From: a bacterium
GTDB lineage: Bacteria > Vulcanimicrobiota > Vulcanimicrobiia > Vulcanimicrobiales > SCRA01
Direction: 5' to 3'
Length of the DNA stretch: 64,000 nucleotides
NCBI GenBank assembly: GCA_004297985.1
Contig: SCRA01000087.1
Span: 1 to 64,000 of the forward strand
Of this stretch, positions 52,195-60,726 are shown in pieces. Position 1 is the stretch's first letter. Every line of letters begins with the position of its first letter. Below the pieces are notes generated by a model, which worked only from the letters and a program-made list of their open reading frames with translations, was not told the origin of the DNA and searched no databases. The translations under genes were made by a program, and so were the position numbers.

Positions 52195-52701
52195 TCAGAG
52201 GCCCGCGGCATTCAGCTCCTGGAGGAAGAGTTGCGTGCGCGGGTCATCCCACCAGTTCGCGATGAGGCTCCTCAGTTGAGGAAGGCTGCGCAAGCGCTCC
52301 ACCTTCGCGACGATCGCCTCCGAGGACGGCCGTTCCTTGGCGAGCTCGCCGTGGAGCGCGTCGATCTCGGCGTGACCGTCGGCGTCCTCATCGAGCGCGT
52401 CGTGAAGATCCCCCAGCGGGAACGGCGGGCCCAGCACCCGCAAGTACGAGGCGCGGTCGCCCGCGGCGACGGCCGCGCGCAGGGCCTTCACGCGCTCATC
52501 GTCGGCGCTGTGACCCGCCAGCACGCTGCGCAAGGCCAGGAGCGCCTCGTCGGCGGCACGGGCGCCGATGGCTTCGAAGGCACGGTAGTAGGGTTGCGCC
52601 GCGGGTAGGTCACCTCGCTGCGCCAACAGCCCCTTGATGAGGTCCGCCTTGCTGGCTGCCTTCTCGAAAAAGTAGGCGTCGATCGCCTCGGTTGTCGTCA
52701 T
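52195..52701 (-). CDS. Helical cytoplasmic protein of unknown function
   Basis: 168 residues, Ala/Leu-rich and predicted mostly helical (for example [29 protein letters not shown] and [33 protein letters not shown]), with no signal or metal motif. The C-terminus [19 protein letters not shown] is distinctive. I know no family. It is divergent from fumC. The ATG start at 52701 follows CGAGG. Confidence 0.55.
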   Translation of the reverse strand: MTTTEAIDAYFFEKAASKADLIKGLLAQRGDLPAAQPYYRAFEAIGARAADEALLALRSVLAGHSADDERVKALRAAVAAGDRASYLRVLGPPFPLGDLHDALDEDADGHAEIDALHGELAKERPSSEAIVAKVERLRSLPQLRSLIANWWDDPRTQLFLQELNAAGL

Positions 52702-52820
52702 CCTCGAAGGTTACCCCGCTTCGGGGCGGCTCCTGCTGCGGTTTTTGCCGTAGCGCCATGCCGGAGCCCGCTGTAGGCTTAGACCGGAAACGCCGCAGGG
52801 ATGGAGAAAACACGACCACC

Positions 52821-54248
52821 ATGACTACGAACCTCACGAGCGGGGCCGTCGCCGCGCGCATCGAGTCCGACTCGATGGGCACGATCGAGGTCCCAGCGGA
52901 ACGGTACTACGGAGCGCAGTCGGCGCGCTCGCTGATCCACTTCGACATCGGTGACGGCGACTGGCCGCGCGACGTCATGCCGCGCCAGGTCATCCGAGCG
53001 ATGGGTGTCTTGAAGAAGGCGGCTGCTCTGGTCAATCGCGACCTAGGCAAGCTCGATGCGCAGAGAGCCGGTCTCATCGTCGAGGCCGCCGACGAAGTGA
53101 TTGCCGGGAAGCTCAACGCGGATTTCCCACTGCGCGTCTGGCAGACGGGCTCCGGCACGCAGACCAACATGAACGTGAACGAAGTGATCTCGAACCGCGC
53201 GATCGAGATCGCCGGCGGACAGATGGGCAGCAAGCAGCCGGTTCATCCCAACGACCATGTCAACATGTCGCAGTCGTCAAACGATACCTTCCCCACGGCG
53301 ATGCACATGGCGGCCGCCGAAGCGATGAACGATCTGCTGCCGGCCGTCCAGCGTCTGCGCGAGGCGCTCGACGTGAAGGCCAAGGCCTGGGCCGATATCG
53401 TGAAGGTCGGGCGCACGCATCTACAGGACGCGACTCCGCTGACCCTCGGCCAAGAGTTCTCCGGCTACGTCACCCAGCTCGACCGCGCCATGACCGCCTG
53501 CCGCGAAGCGCTCGATCATCTCTACGACCTGGCGATCGGCGGCACGGCCGTCGGCACGGGCCTCAACGCCGATCCCGAGTTCGGCGCCCGCACCGCCAAG
53601 CGGATCACCGAGCTGACGGGCCTGCCGTTTCGCTCGCACCCGAACAAGTTCACGGCGCTGGCGTCGCACGACGACTTGGTCTTCGCCTCGGGTGCCCTCA
53701 AGATGCTGGCTGCCGCGCTCATGAAGATCGCCAACGACGTTCGCTGGCTGGCCTCGGGGCCGCGCGCCGGTATCGGCGAGCTGATCCTGCCGGAGAACGA
53801 GCCGGGCTCATCGATCATGCCGGGCAAGGTCAACCCCACGCAATCCGAAGCGATGACCATGGTCTGCGTACAGGTCTTCGCCAACGACCTCGCGGTGAGC
53901 TTCGGCGCCTCGCAGGGCAACTTCGAGCTCAACGTCTTCAACCCGGTCATGATTTACAACTTCCTCCACTCGACGACGCTGCTGCGCGGAGCCTGCACGA
54001 TGTTCCGGGAGTACGCCGTGGAGGGACTGCGTGCCAACGAGGACGTCATCGCCAAGTATCTCGGCGAGTCGCTCATGACGGTCACCGCGCTCTCGCCGAA
54101 GATCGGCTACGACAAGGCGGCTCAGATCGCGAAGAAGGCGCACCACGAGAAGACGACGCTGAAGCAGGCCGCGCTGGCGCTGGGCTACGTCACCAGCGAG
54201 GAGTTCGATGCGTACGTCGTTCCCAAGGAGATGACGTCGCCGAAATAA
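52821..54248 (+). CDS. fumC: Fumarate hydratase class II
   Basis: A 475-residue homotetrameric lyase of the TCA cycle. The start [20 protein letters not shown] and [61 protein letters not shown] and the superfamily signature [15 protein letters not shown] (about 327-341, containing the catalytic Ser loop) are all present. [16 protein letters not shown] distinguishes FumC from aspartase reasonably well. ATG 52821 is chosen because the conserved N-terminus begins 17 residues later. It contains no Fe-S cluster and so is oxidant-tolerant. Confidence 0.94.
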   Translation: MTTNLTSGAVAARIESDSMGTIEVPAERYYGAQSARSLIHFDIGDGDWPRDVMPRQVIRAMGVLKKAAALVNRDLGKLDAQRAGLIVEAADEVIAGKLNADFPLRVWQTGSGTQTNMNVNEVISNRAIEIAGGQMGSKQPVHPNDHVNMSQSSNDTFPTAMHMAAAEAMNDLLPAVQRLREALDVKAKAWADIVKVGRTHLQDATPLTLGQEFSGYVTQLDRAMTACREALDHLYDLAIGGTAVGTGLNADPEFGARTAKRITELTGLPFRSHPNKFTALASHDDLVFASGALKMLAAALMKIANDVRWLASGPRAGIGELILPENEPGSSIMPGKVNPTQSEAMTMVCVQVFANDLAVSFGASQGNFELNVFNPVMIYNFLHSTTLLRGACTMFREYAVEGLRANEDVIAKYLGESLMTVTALSPKIGYDKAAQIAKKAHHEKTTLKQAALALGYVTSEEFDAYVVPKEMTSPK

Positions 54249-54253
54249 CCCTC

Positions 54254-54267
54254 GCGGGTTTTCCCGC
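54254..54267. terminator. Small hairpin between convergent fumC and cupin gene
   Basis: GCGGG-TTTT-CCCGC, centred between the two stop codons. The stem is short and has no following T-tract, so it is only a candidate bidirectional terminator. Confidence 0.35.
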
Positions 54268-54273
54268 AGCCTG

Positions 54274-54771
54274 CTAGTGCGCGCGTCCCTGGACGACGAT
54301 CAAGCTGGCGCCGTTCTCCGAAGCCAGCGCGTACGGCGTATTGGGCGGGAGTGCCATGACGCCGCCGGCGTTGAGCACCTCTGCGTGGCCCGCCGCCGTA
54401 TACGAGGCGACGCCGGCAGTGACGATGATAGCGCACGGCTGGGTTACGGTCCGCTCCGGCACGGAGCCTCCTGCAGGCACGATCACGCGCACGACTTCGA
54501 AGGCGGCGTTTGCGGCGACGGTCTCCACGTCGTCGGAGGCCGAGGTGCTGGCGATCTTTCGCACCTCCACCTGCCAAGCGTTGGGGTCGGGCGCGGCGCT
54601 CTCCCAGCGAAACGTTCCGGCGTAAAGATCCTCGAACTCGTGCCGGACACCACGCGGATCGTGCGGCGCGGTGAGCTCCACGGCATCGCCTACTTGGATC
54701 TCTTCGAAGGCGTCGATGACACGCTGATGGCGTTGGCCGGGAGGCAAGGTACGTACGTCGATCCGCAACAT
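54274..54771 (-). CDS. DUF2249-cupin fusion protein
   Basis: 165 residues. The first half is a DUF2249 (TusA/SirA-like) domain: RIDVRTLPPGQRHQRVIDAFEEIQVGDAVELTAPHDPRGVRHEFEDLYAGTFRWE and WQVEVRKIAS. The second half is a cupin barrel: VVRVIVPAGGSVPERTVTQPCAIIVTAGVASYTAAGHAEVLNAGGVMALPPNTPYALASE. The canonical His/Glu cupin ligands are mostly absent, so it may bind no metal. DUF2249 proteins often accompany nitrogen-oxide or heme-copper metabolism. Here it lies 41 bases downstream of a nitrilase and probably shares its transcript. No better function is visible. Confidence 0.75.
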   Translation of the reverse strand: MLRIDVRTLPPGQRHQRVIDAFEEIQVGDAVELTAPHDPRGVRHEFEDLYAGTFRWESAAPDPNAWQVEVRKIASTSASDDVETVAANAAFEVVRVIVPAGGSVPERTVTQPCAIIVTAGVASYTAAGHAEVLNAGGVMALPPNTPYALASENGASLIVVQGRAH

Positions 54772-54812
54772 GATGGCGCGAGCATAGGCCAGGTGCCGGC
54801 AAGCCTCAACGA

Positions 54813-55778
54813 CTACGGTCGCAGGCCGCCTGGGGGCTGGCTGCGGACGGCAGGAGTCGCCCGCTCGTCGACCTCGAGATGGAAGATATCCGGCCGCGCG
54901 TAGTGACCGACCACGTCGAAGTCGAACTTGCCGCGCACCACGTTCGCCAGATCCAGCTCCGCCGTGAGAATGCTTTCGCCGGAGTAGTCCGGCCCCGCGA
55001 GAAGGTGCCCAAAGGGATCGACGATGCAGCTTCCGCCGCGCGAGAGCACCTCGCCGGGCTCGGTAGTCGAAACCGGGTAGTCCGCCGGATAGTCGCCGCG
55101 CACGGCATACTGGTTGCACGAGAGGACGAAGCAGCGCCCCTCGAGCGCGATGTGCTGCATGGTGGCGATCCAGGTATCGCGCCCGTCGGCGGTGGGGGCG
55201 CAATAGATCTGCACCTGTTTGCCGTACATCGCCATGCGCAGCAGCGGCATGTAGTTCTCCCAACAGATCACCGCACCGAGATTGCCGATCGCCGTTGGAT
55301 AGACGGAGAGGGTCGAGCCGTCACCATAGCCCCAGATCAGGCGCTCGGAGGCCGTTGGCATGACTTTGCGATGCTTGCCGAGCAGCCGGCCGGAAGGCTC
55401 GAAGGAGAGAACGCTGCAGTAGAGCGTGCCGCCGTCGCGCTCGATGACGCCGATCACGAGGTAGAGCGCGCTCTCCCGGGCGATCTCGCCAAGTGCGCTG
55501 CAGGCCGCTCCGGGAACTTCCACGGAGCTGGCCCAGTAGCGATAGAACCACTCGCGCCCCTCCGGAGTGCGTGAGCCGACGAGTGCGCCGAAATCCATGC
55601 CGCGCGGGTACCCGCTGACGAACGCTTCGGGGAAGACGGCGAGCTGCGCGCCGGTACGCGCTGCCTCGCCAGCCAGGCGCCTGACTTTCGCCAGCGTCGC
55701 CTCCAGGTCGAAGGCTATCGGCGCCGCCTGCACGACCGCTGCGCGAACGTTCTCGGTGGACATCGTCTCACTCCCCAT
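54813..55778 (-). CDS. Nitrilase
   Basis: A 321-residue carbon-nitrogen hydrolase. The catalytic triad is clear: Glu in VFPEAFVSGYPRG (about 48), Lys in GKHRKVMPT (about 135) and Cys in GAVICWENYMPLLR (about 171). The CWEN context separates true nitrilases from amidases and carbamoylases, so a nitrile (aliphatic or arylaceto) is converted to the acid and ammonia. The neighbouring DUF2249-cupin gene is downstream. ATG 55778 has AAGGAG eight bases upstream; ATG 55763 is an alternative. Confidence 0.9.
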   Translation of the reverse strand: MGSETMSTENVRAAVVQAAPIAFDLEATLAKVRRLAGEAARTGAQLAVFPEAFVSGYPRGMDFGALVGSRTPEGREWFYRYWASSVEVPGAACSALGEIARESALYLVIGVIERDGGTLYCSVLSFEPSGRLLGKHRKVMPTASERLIWGYGDGSTLSVYPTAIGNLGAVICWENYMPLLRMAMYGKQVQIYCAPTADGRDTWIATMQHIALEGRCFVLSCNQYAVRGDYPADYPVSTTEPGEVLSRGGSCIVDPFGHLLAGPDYSGESILTAELDLANVVRGKFDFDVVGHYARPDIFHLEVDERATPAVRSQPPGGLRP

Positions 55779-55936
55779 CGCTCTGCTCCTTGCCTCTCAC
55801 ATCCCACCTTCGGGGAAATCCCGTCCTCCCGATCTCTCCCTAGCTTTCGTCGAGCTGTCGGCAGGCAGAGCGAGAAACTCCTGCCATGCCGGCATAGCGC
55901 ACCGCATCGTGGAGAAGATTACTATTCTCGATATGC

Positions 55937-55956
55937 AATGCGACGTTAGTCGCATT
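55937..55956. promoter_or_regulatory. Divergent operator, 8+4+8 inverted repeat
   Basis: AATGCGAC (55937-55944), spacer GTTA, GTCGCATT (55949-55956). It lies in an AT-richer patch between the divergent nitrilase and glcF genes, 36-55 bases before the glcF start, so it is likely an operator for glcF, the nitrilase or both. The regulator is unknown. Confidence 0.6.
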
Positions 55957-55991
55957 ATCTCCGTATGCGCGAGCGTTACGCTCCAGGCACG

Positions 55992-57299
55992 ATGGCCATC
56001 GACACGGAGAAGATCGGCAACTATCTGCCTGGGGTTGCAGTGCCGAGCGAAGAGGGTCTCAACCTCTGCACGCACTGCGGGCTCTGCCTCAACGCTTGCC
56101 CGACCTATCGCGTGATCGGGAACGAGATCGACTCGCCGCGCGGGCGCATCTTCATGATGCGCCAAGTACGCGAGGAGCAGATGCCGCTCAACGAGCTGGT
56201 GGCGGAGCATCTCTACGTCTGCCTCGACTGCCGCGCATGCGAGACGGCTTGCCCCTCCGGCGTGCCCTACGGCGAGCTCGTGGAGGCGGCACGCGCACAG
56301 GTGGAGGCGGCCGGCCTCACGCCGCGCACGTGGCGCCTTAGCCGCTGGCTCTTCAACGTGTTGGTACTGCCGCGCCCCTGGCTGACGCGCCTCATCTTCT
56401 TCGTCCCGCGCCTCTACGCGCGCTTCCCCTGGCGTGCCGCCGTACGGCGTTTGCTTCCGCGTAAGCTGCGCGCCTTCGAAGCCTCGCTTCCGGAGCCGCG
56501 CGCCGCACTCCCGGTACAGGAAGCTCAGTCCCGTCTGATGCCAGTCTCTGCCTCGGCGACGAGCGCGAGCCGCCCGCCGGCAGGGGCAAAGGCGATGGCG
56601 CTCACGGGCTGCGTCATGGAGGCGATGCTCCCGCATCTCAACCGTGCGACGGAGTCGGTTCTGCGCAAGGCCGGCTACACGCTCGCGCCCGCGCACACCG
56701 GCTGCTGCGGCGCGCTCAACGTACACGCCGGCGAGCGCCGCGAGGCGCAACGTATGGCCAAGGCGCTCATCGAGTCTTTCGAAGACAGCGGCGCCGACTA
56801 CTTCGTCTCCAACAGCGCAGGCTGCGGCGCACAACTCAAGGAGTACGACCGCCTCTTCGATGCGGGCGATCCATGGCACGAGCGTGCACGCACGTTCGCC
56901 ACGCACGTCTTAGATCTGAGCCAAGCCGTCGCGCCGCGTATGGTTCCCCCCAAGCACACGCTGGAAGCGAAGGTAACCTACCAGGATGCCTGCCATCTGG
57001 CGCATGCGCAGAAGATCCGCACCGAGCCGCGCGTGCTGGTGCAGGCTGCCGCGGGAACCAACTTCTGCGAGCTGGGCAACGACCAGTGCTGCGGCAGCGC
57101 GGGCGTCTATAACTTCACGCACCCGGAGATGTCCAACGAGCTGCTGCGCCAGAAGCTCGAGCAGATCGAGGCTACCGGTGCCGAGCTCGTGGTTACGGGC
57201 AACCCGGGCTGCTTGATGCAGTTGCGGCGCGGTGTTGCCGAGCGCGGCATGAACGTGGACGTTCGCCACATCGCCGAGGTGCTCGACGCCACGCTTTAG
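55992..57299 (+). CDS. glcF: Glycolate oxidase iron-sulfur subunit GlcF
   Basis: 435 residues. Two 4Fe-4S motifs lie near the N-terminus (CTHCGLCLNACPTY and CLDCRACETACPSGVPYG), followed by two CCG-type cysteine-rich domains (HTGCCGALNVHAGE and NDQCCGSAGVYNFTHPEMSNELL), the HdrD/GlcF layout. It passes electrons from a flavoprotein (GlcD/E) to quinones during glycolate or lactate oxidation. No glcD or glcE is within reach, so the partner is elsewhere. ATG 55965 is an alternative start; 55992 is used because the upstream residues look non-conserved. Confidence 0.9.
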   Translation: MAIDTEKIGNYLPGVAVPSEEGLNLCTHCGLCLNACPTYRVIGNEIDSPRGRIFMMRQVREEQMPLNELVAEHLYVCLDCRACETACPSGVPYGELVEAARAQVEAAGLTPRTWRLSRWLFNVLVLPRPWLTRLIFFVPRLYARFPWRAAVRRLLPRKLRAFEASLPEPRAALPVQEAQSRLMPVSASATSASRPPAGAKAMALTGCVMEAMLPHLNRATESVLRKAGYTLAPAHTGCCGALNVHAGERREAQRMAKALIESFEDSGADYFVSNSAGCGAQLKEYDRLFDAGDPWHERARTFATHVLDLSQAVAPRMVPPKHTLEAKVTYQDACHLAHAQKIRTEPRVLVQAAAGTNFCELGNDQCCGSAGVYNFTHPEMSNELLRQKLEQIEATGAELVVTGNPGCLMQLRRGVAERGMNVDVRHIAEVLDATL

Positions 57300-57311
57300 A
57301 ACGAGCATGTC

Positions 57312-58928
57312 ATGCTGCAACCGGCCTCGAGCTACCCCGACGCCTACCGCGATTTCCACTGGCAGATCCCCGAGCGCTACAATATCGGCGTCGACGTCTG
57401 CGACCGCCACGCTCTCGCGGGGCGCGGCGATGCGCTGATCTTCGTCGACGACCGCGGCGGCGTGCGCCGCTATACGTTCGAGGAGATTCGACGGCTCTCC
57501 AATCGTCTGGCCAACGTGCTGACGGCACGCGGGCTGCAACGTGGTGACCGCGTAGCGGTGCTCCTGCCGCAGTCGCCGGAGACGGCGATCGCGCACGTGG
57601 CCGCCTTCAAAGCCGGCCTCATCTCCGTCCCCCTCTTCACGCTCTTCGGAGAGGATGCGCTGGAGTACCGGCTCTCCAACAGCGGGGCCAAAGCGGTAGT
57701 CACCGACGCCGCGGGGGCGGAGAAGCTCGCGGCGATCCGCGAACGGCTGCCCGAGCTCGCTACGGTGCTCGCCGTGGACGGCGGTACCGGGGCGCTCGAC
57801 TTCTCCGCGCAGCTCGAGCGCGCGTCGGAAAGCTTCGAGCCCGTCGAGACGCGCGCCGGCGATCCCGCCGTCATCATCTACACGTCGGGGACGACGGGGA
57901 GCCCGAAGGGCGCACTCCACGCGCACCGCGTGTTGCTCGGCCATCTGCCGGGCGTCGAGTTACCGCACGAGTTCTTTCCACAATCCGGCGATCTCTTCTG
58001 GACGCCGGCGGACTGGGCATGGATCGGCGGCCTCTTCGATGTGCTGATGCCCGCGTGGCAGCACGGCATCCCCGTGCTGGCGCATCGCGCCCGCAAGTTC
58101 GATCCCGAAGAGGCCGCGCACTTGATGGCGGCCCACGGCGTGCGCAACGTCTTCATGCCGCCTACCGCGCTCAAACTCATGCGCCAAGCCGGCCTGAAGG
58201 CGCCTGCCGATCTCGCGCTGCGCACGGTAGCCAGCGGCGGCGAGACGCTCGGCGAGGAGCTGTTGGACTGGGGGCGTGCTACCTTCGGCCTGACGATCAA
58301 CGAGTTCTACGGGCAGACGGAGTGTAACGTGATCGTCGCCAACGCGGCGAAGCTCTTCCCGGTCCGCCCTGGCTCGATGGGGCGACCCGTTCCGGGCCAC
58401 GACGTGCGCGTCGTCGACGAGCAGGGCCATCCACTACCCGCGGGAACGGTCGGCACGATCGCCGTGCGCCGCCCCGACCCCGTGATGTTCCTCGGTTACT
58501 GGAACAACGAGCAGGCCACGACCCAGAAGTTCGCCGGTGAGTACCTGCTGACGGGCGACCTCGGGCGCACCGACGACGACGGGTATGTATGGTTTCTGGG
58601 CCGGTCCGATGACCTCATCACCAGCGCCGGCTATCGCATCGGTCCAGCGGAGATCGAGGACTGCTTGATCAAGCATCCGGCCGTCGCCATCGCGGCAGCG
58701 ATCGGCGTCCCCGATGCGTTGCGTACCGAAGTCGTCAAGGCGTTCATCGTCCTCAATCCCGGCCATCAGCCCTCGTCTGCGCTGACGGCGGAGATCCAGG
58801 AGTTCGTCAAGCACCGTCTGGCGGCACACGAATATCCGCGCCGCATCGAGTTCGTGGAGAGCTTGCCGATGACCACGACTGGAAAGATCATGCGGCGCGA
58901 GCTGCGCCGGCGCGAGGCAGGCGGCTAG
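57312..58928 (+). CDS. Medium-chain acyl-CoA synthetase-like AMP-binding protein
   Basis: A 538-residue ANL enzyme. YTSGTTGSPKGALHAHRVLLGH is the P-loop (about 190-211), followed by FWTPADWAWIGGLFD, EFYGQTECNVIV (the A5 motif), YLLTGDLGRTDDDGYVWFLGRSDDLITSAGYRIGPAEIE, and the catalytic lysine in PMTTTGKIMRREL at the end. The DWAW and ECN motifs match the medium-chain/benzoate-type (ACSM-like) branch more than Acs. The acid is unknown. It follows glcF by 12 bases, suggesting one transcript. Its TAG interlocks with the opposing stop on CTAG. Confidence 0.88.
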   Translation: MLQPASSYPDAYRDFHWQIPERYNIGVDVCDRHALAGRGDALIFVDDRGGVRRYTFEEIRRLSNRLANVLTARGLQRGDRVAVLLPQSPETAIAHVAAFKAGLISVPLFTLFGEDALEYRLSNSGAKAVVTDAAGAEKLAAIRERLPELATVLAVDGGTGALDFSAQLERASESFEPVETRAGDPAVIIYTSGTTGSPKGALHAHRVLLGHLPGVELPHEFFPQSGDLFWTPADWAWIGGLFDVLMPAWQHGIPVLAHRARKFDPEEAAHLMAAHGVRNVFMPPTALKLMRQAGLKAPADLALRTVASGGETLGEELLDWGRATFGLTINEFYGQTECNVIVANAAKLFPVRPGSMGRPVPGHDVRVVDEQGHPLPAGTVGTIAVRRPDPVMFLGYWNNEQATTQKFAGEYLLTGDLGRTDDDGYVWFLGRSDDLITSAGYRIGPAEIEDCLIKHPAVAIAAAIGVPDALRTEVVKAFIVLNPGHQPSSALTAEIQEFVKHRLAAHEYPRRIEFVESLPMTTTGKIMRRELRRREAGG

Positions 58929-59170
58929 GAAGCCCGCGCGGCCTCTTCCGTCTCCTCGCTGTCGTGCGGCTCGAGAGCCTCGACTGGGCGCACGCGCATC
59001 GCGTCGGTGACGAAGGCCGTCTCCGAGCGGCGATACCAACGCGGCAGCTCGGGAAGGCGGTAGCGCTCCCCCGGACGGAGATGACCATAGGTCGTGGGAT
59101 AGACGCGTGCGTCTTTAGGAGGCTCCGTCGCGATCGCAACAGTTGGCACGCCGATATTCGTTTCTTCCAT
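58925..59170 (-). CDS. Small protein of unknown function
   Basis: 81 residues: an N-terminal strand (NIGVPTVAIATEPPKDARVYPTTYG), then GHLRPGERYRLPELPRWYRRSETAFVTDAMRVRPVEAL and an acidic tail. The GERYRLPE-W segment looks structured; no metal or membrane motif is seen. It starts at 59170 with AAAGAGAG ahead and lies downstream of the dehydrogenase gene behind a hairpin. I do not recognise a family. Confidence 0.55.
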   Translation of the reverse strand: MEETNIGVPTVAIATEPPKDARVYPTTYGHLRPGERYRLPELPRWYRRSETAFVTDAMRVRPVEALEPHDSEETEEAARAS

Positions 59171-59193
59171 ATCTCTCTTTAAGGCTACAACAC

Positions 59194-59227
59194 GCCGATC
59201 GCTCGCGTAGATGCGCGAGCGATCGGC
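59194..59227 (-). terminator. 14-bp stem terminator after the malate/lactate dehydrogenase gene
   Basis: A perfect 14-bp stem (59194-59207 with 59214-59227) and a 6-base loop, 20 bases past the dehydrogenase stop at 59247. Read leftward it is followed by GTGTTGTAG, so T content is modest. It separates the dehydrogenase from the small gene downstream. Confidence 0.65.
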
Positions 59228-59246
59228 TTCTCTCACTCCATCGGAG

Positions 59247-60335
59247 TCAGAGGGTGAAGGGGATGCCCAACTCGCGGCTGAGCTGTTCGAGTCCCTCCCA
59301 CACCCTGACGTGCACCGGAACGCCTTCGGCGCGGTGCTTCACCGTCTTCTCGTGCTCGATCTCGCCTGCAACGTAGATGCGATCCTGGCCCGGGGCTTTG
59401 GCGCTCTGCTTGAAGGCGCGTAGCTCCTTGTCCATGTCGGCTTTGAAGGCGGCGACGTCGCGGAAGCCGTCGATGCGGAAGGCCCCGAAGAAGTGGGCCA
59501 CCGCGCCGCGCGCGTTCTCCTTGCGGCGCGGAAGGTCGTTGCCGAAGGCGCCTCCCGAGAGCACTCCACAGAGGATGTCGACCAGCAGGCCGAGACCGTA
59601 GCCCTTGTGGCCGCCCAAGTCCGTGCCGTAGCCGCCCAGCGGCAGCAGCGCGCCGGCCATCGCCGCCACAGGGTCCGTGGTGGAATTCCCTTGGCTATCG
59701 ACGGCCCACCCTGGGAGCAAGGGGAGCGCCTTGCGATTGAAGACTTCCAGCCGCCCCAGCGGAACGGTGGTCGTGGCGAAATCGAGCACGAAGGCTGGCT
59801 CTTCGCCCGCGGGCACCGCATACGCCAGAGGGTTGGTCCCCAGCATCGTGTCGCGGCCAAAGGTTGGCGCGCCCCAGCGCATGGAGTTGGTCGACGCGAT
59901 ACCGATCATGTCGTGCGGTAACGCCATCATTGCGTAGTAGCCGGCGATGCCGAAGTGGTTAGAGTTTCGAACGGTACCGAACGCCGCGCCGTGCTCGCGC
60001 GCCTTCTCGATCACCGCATCCATGGCGTACTTCGAGGCCACGTGACCCAGGCCGTTACCGGCGTCCACGATTACCGACGTCGCCGTCTGCCGAACGATGG
60101 CCGGCACGGCCTTGGGATCGATCAAGCCCTGGCGAATCCGCCCCACGTACCACTTGGCGAGCCGCGCGCTCCCGTGCGACTCGATGCCGCGCAGATCGGC
60201 GGCTACGAGCACATCGGCAACGGTCTGGGCATCGTGCTCCGAGACGCCGACTTCCGTCAGGGAGCGGGCAATGAAGGCGTGGAGCTTCGCCTCGGTCGTA
60301 AGGCGATACTCGATGGCAATGGCTGGGTCGGACAC
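59247..60335 (-). CDS. Malate/L-lactate/ureidoglycolate dehydrogenase family (LDH2)
   Basis: A 362-residue NAD(P)-dependent oxidoreductase of the LDH2/MDG family, not related to classical lactate dehydrogenase. ADLRGIESHGSARLAKWYVGRI carries the family's catalytic His, then NSNHFGIAGYYAMMAL, TNSMRWGAPTFGRDTMLGTNPLAYA, FVLDFATTTVPLG and GGYGTDLGGHKGYGLGLLVDIL. The substrate (malate, lactate, sulfolactate, ureidoglycolate) cannot be decided. The GTG start at 60335 has GGAGGAG nearby. Confidence 0.9.
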   Translation of the reverse strand: MSDPAIAIEYRLTTEAKLHAFIARSLTEVGVSEHDAQTVADVLVAADLRGIESHGSARLAKWYVGRIRQGLIDPKAVPAIVRQTATSVIVDAGNGLGHVASKYAMDAVIEKAREHGAAFGTVRNSNHFGIAGYYAMMALPHDMIGIASTNSMRWGAPTFGRDTMLGTNPLAYAVPAGEEPAFVLDFATTTVPLGRLEVFNRKALPLLPGWAVDSQGNSTTDPVAAMAGALLPLGGYGTDLGGHKGYGLGLLVDILCGVLSGGAFGNDLPRRKENARGAVAHFFGAFRIDGFRDVAAFKADMDKELRAFKQSAKAPGQDRIYVAGEIEHEKTVKHRAEGVPVHVRVWEGLEQLSRELGIPFTL

Positions 60336-60507
60336 GTAACTCCTCCGGATCGGGCCGCTCGCGGCGCAAGCGCAGCTAGGCGCGGGCCCCATGCGTAGCC
60401 TACTACGCCCTACTCAGGAGTCCTTGCAGGCGAGCGCTGTTGCGACTTTCGTCTGATGCTGCCGCAGCAATGCTTTCAGGTTGTATGCTTGCCGGGCCCG
60501 GAAAAGC

Positions 60508-60542
60508 GAAAAGCCCGGGAGCCATAGACTCTCCGGGCTTTC
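60508..60542 (-). terminator. Intrinsic terminator after tRNA-Asn
   Basis: GAAAAGCCCGGGAG (60508-60521) pairs with CTCCGGGCTTTC (60531-60542) with one bulged G and a 9-base loop. In the tRNA direction it ends CCGGGCTTTTCGC, so it has the T-rich tail of an intrinsic terminator, and in the other direction GGGCTTTC. Confidence 0.75.
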
Positions 60543-60547
60543 GAACG

Positions 60548-60622
60548 TGGCTCCCCGACCTGGACTCGAACCAGGAACCCTCTGATTAACAGTCAGATGC
60601 TCTACCATTGAGCTATCGGGGA
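60548..60622 (-). tRNA. tRNA-Asn (anticodon GTT), CCA encoded
   Basis: Read on the minus strand: acceptor 5' TCCCCGA pairs with TCGGGGA, followed by discriminator G and an encoded CCA; D-arm TAGCTCAATGGTAGAGC; anticodon loop TGTTAAT flanked by CTGAC/CAG-type pairing gives GTT; TpsiC loop TTCGAGT. Length is 75 with CCA. Confidence 0.96.
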
Positions 60623-60657
60623 CCGCCGAAACGATCGCGCCGCCGCGCAACTGGGGT

Positions 60658-60687
60658 AGTATACCATGCACCGCGGACGAGCGGCAA
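60658..60687 (-). promoter_or_regulatory. Sigma-70-type promoter of tRNA-Asn
   Basis: On the minus strand TTGCCG (60687-60682) and TATACT (60663-60658) with an 18-base spacer; the -10 box ends 35 bases before the mature tRNA. It is the cleanest housekeeping promoter in the window. Confidence 0.7.
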
Positions 60688-60726
60688 GGGCGACCGAAGC
60701 CACCTCGCCGCTCACCTTGGTCCTCT

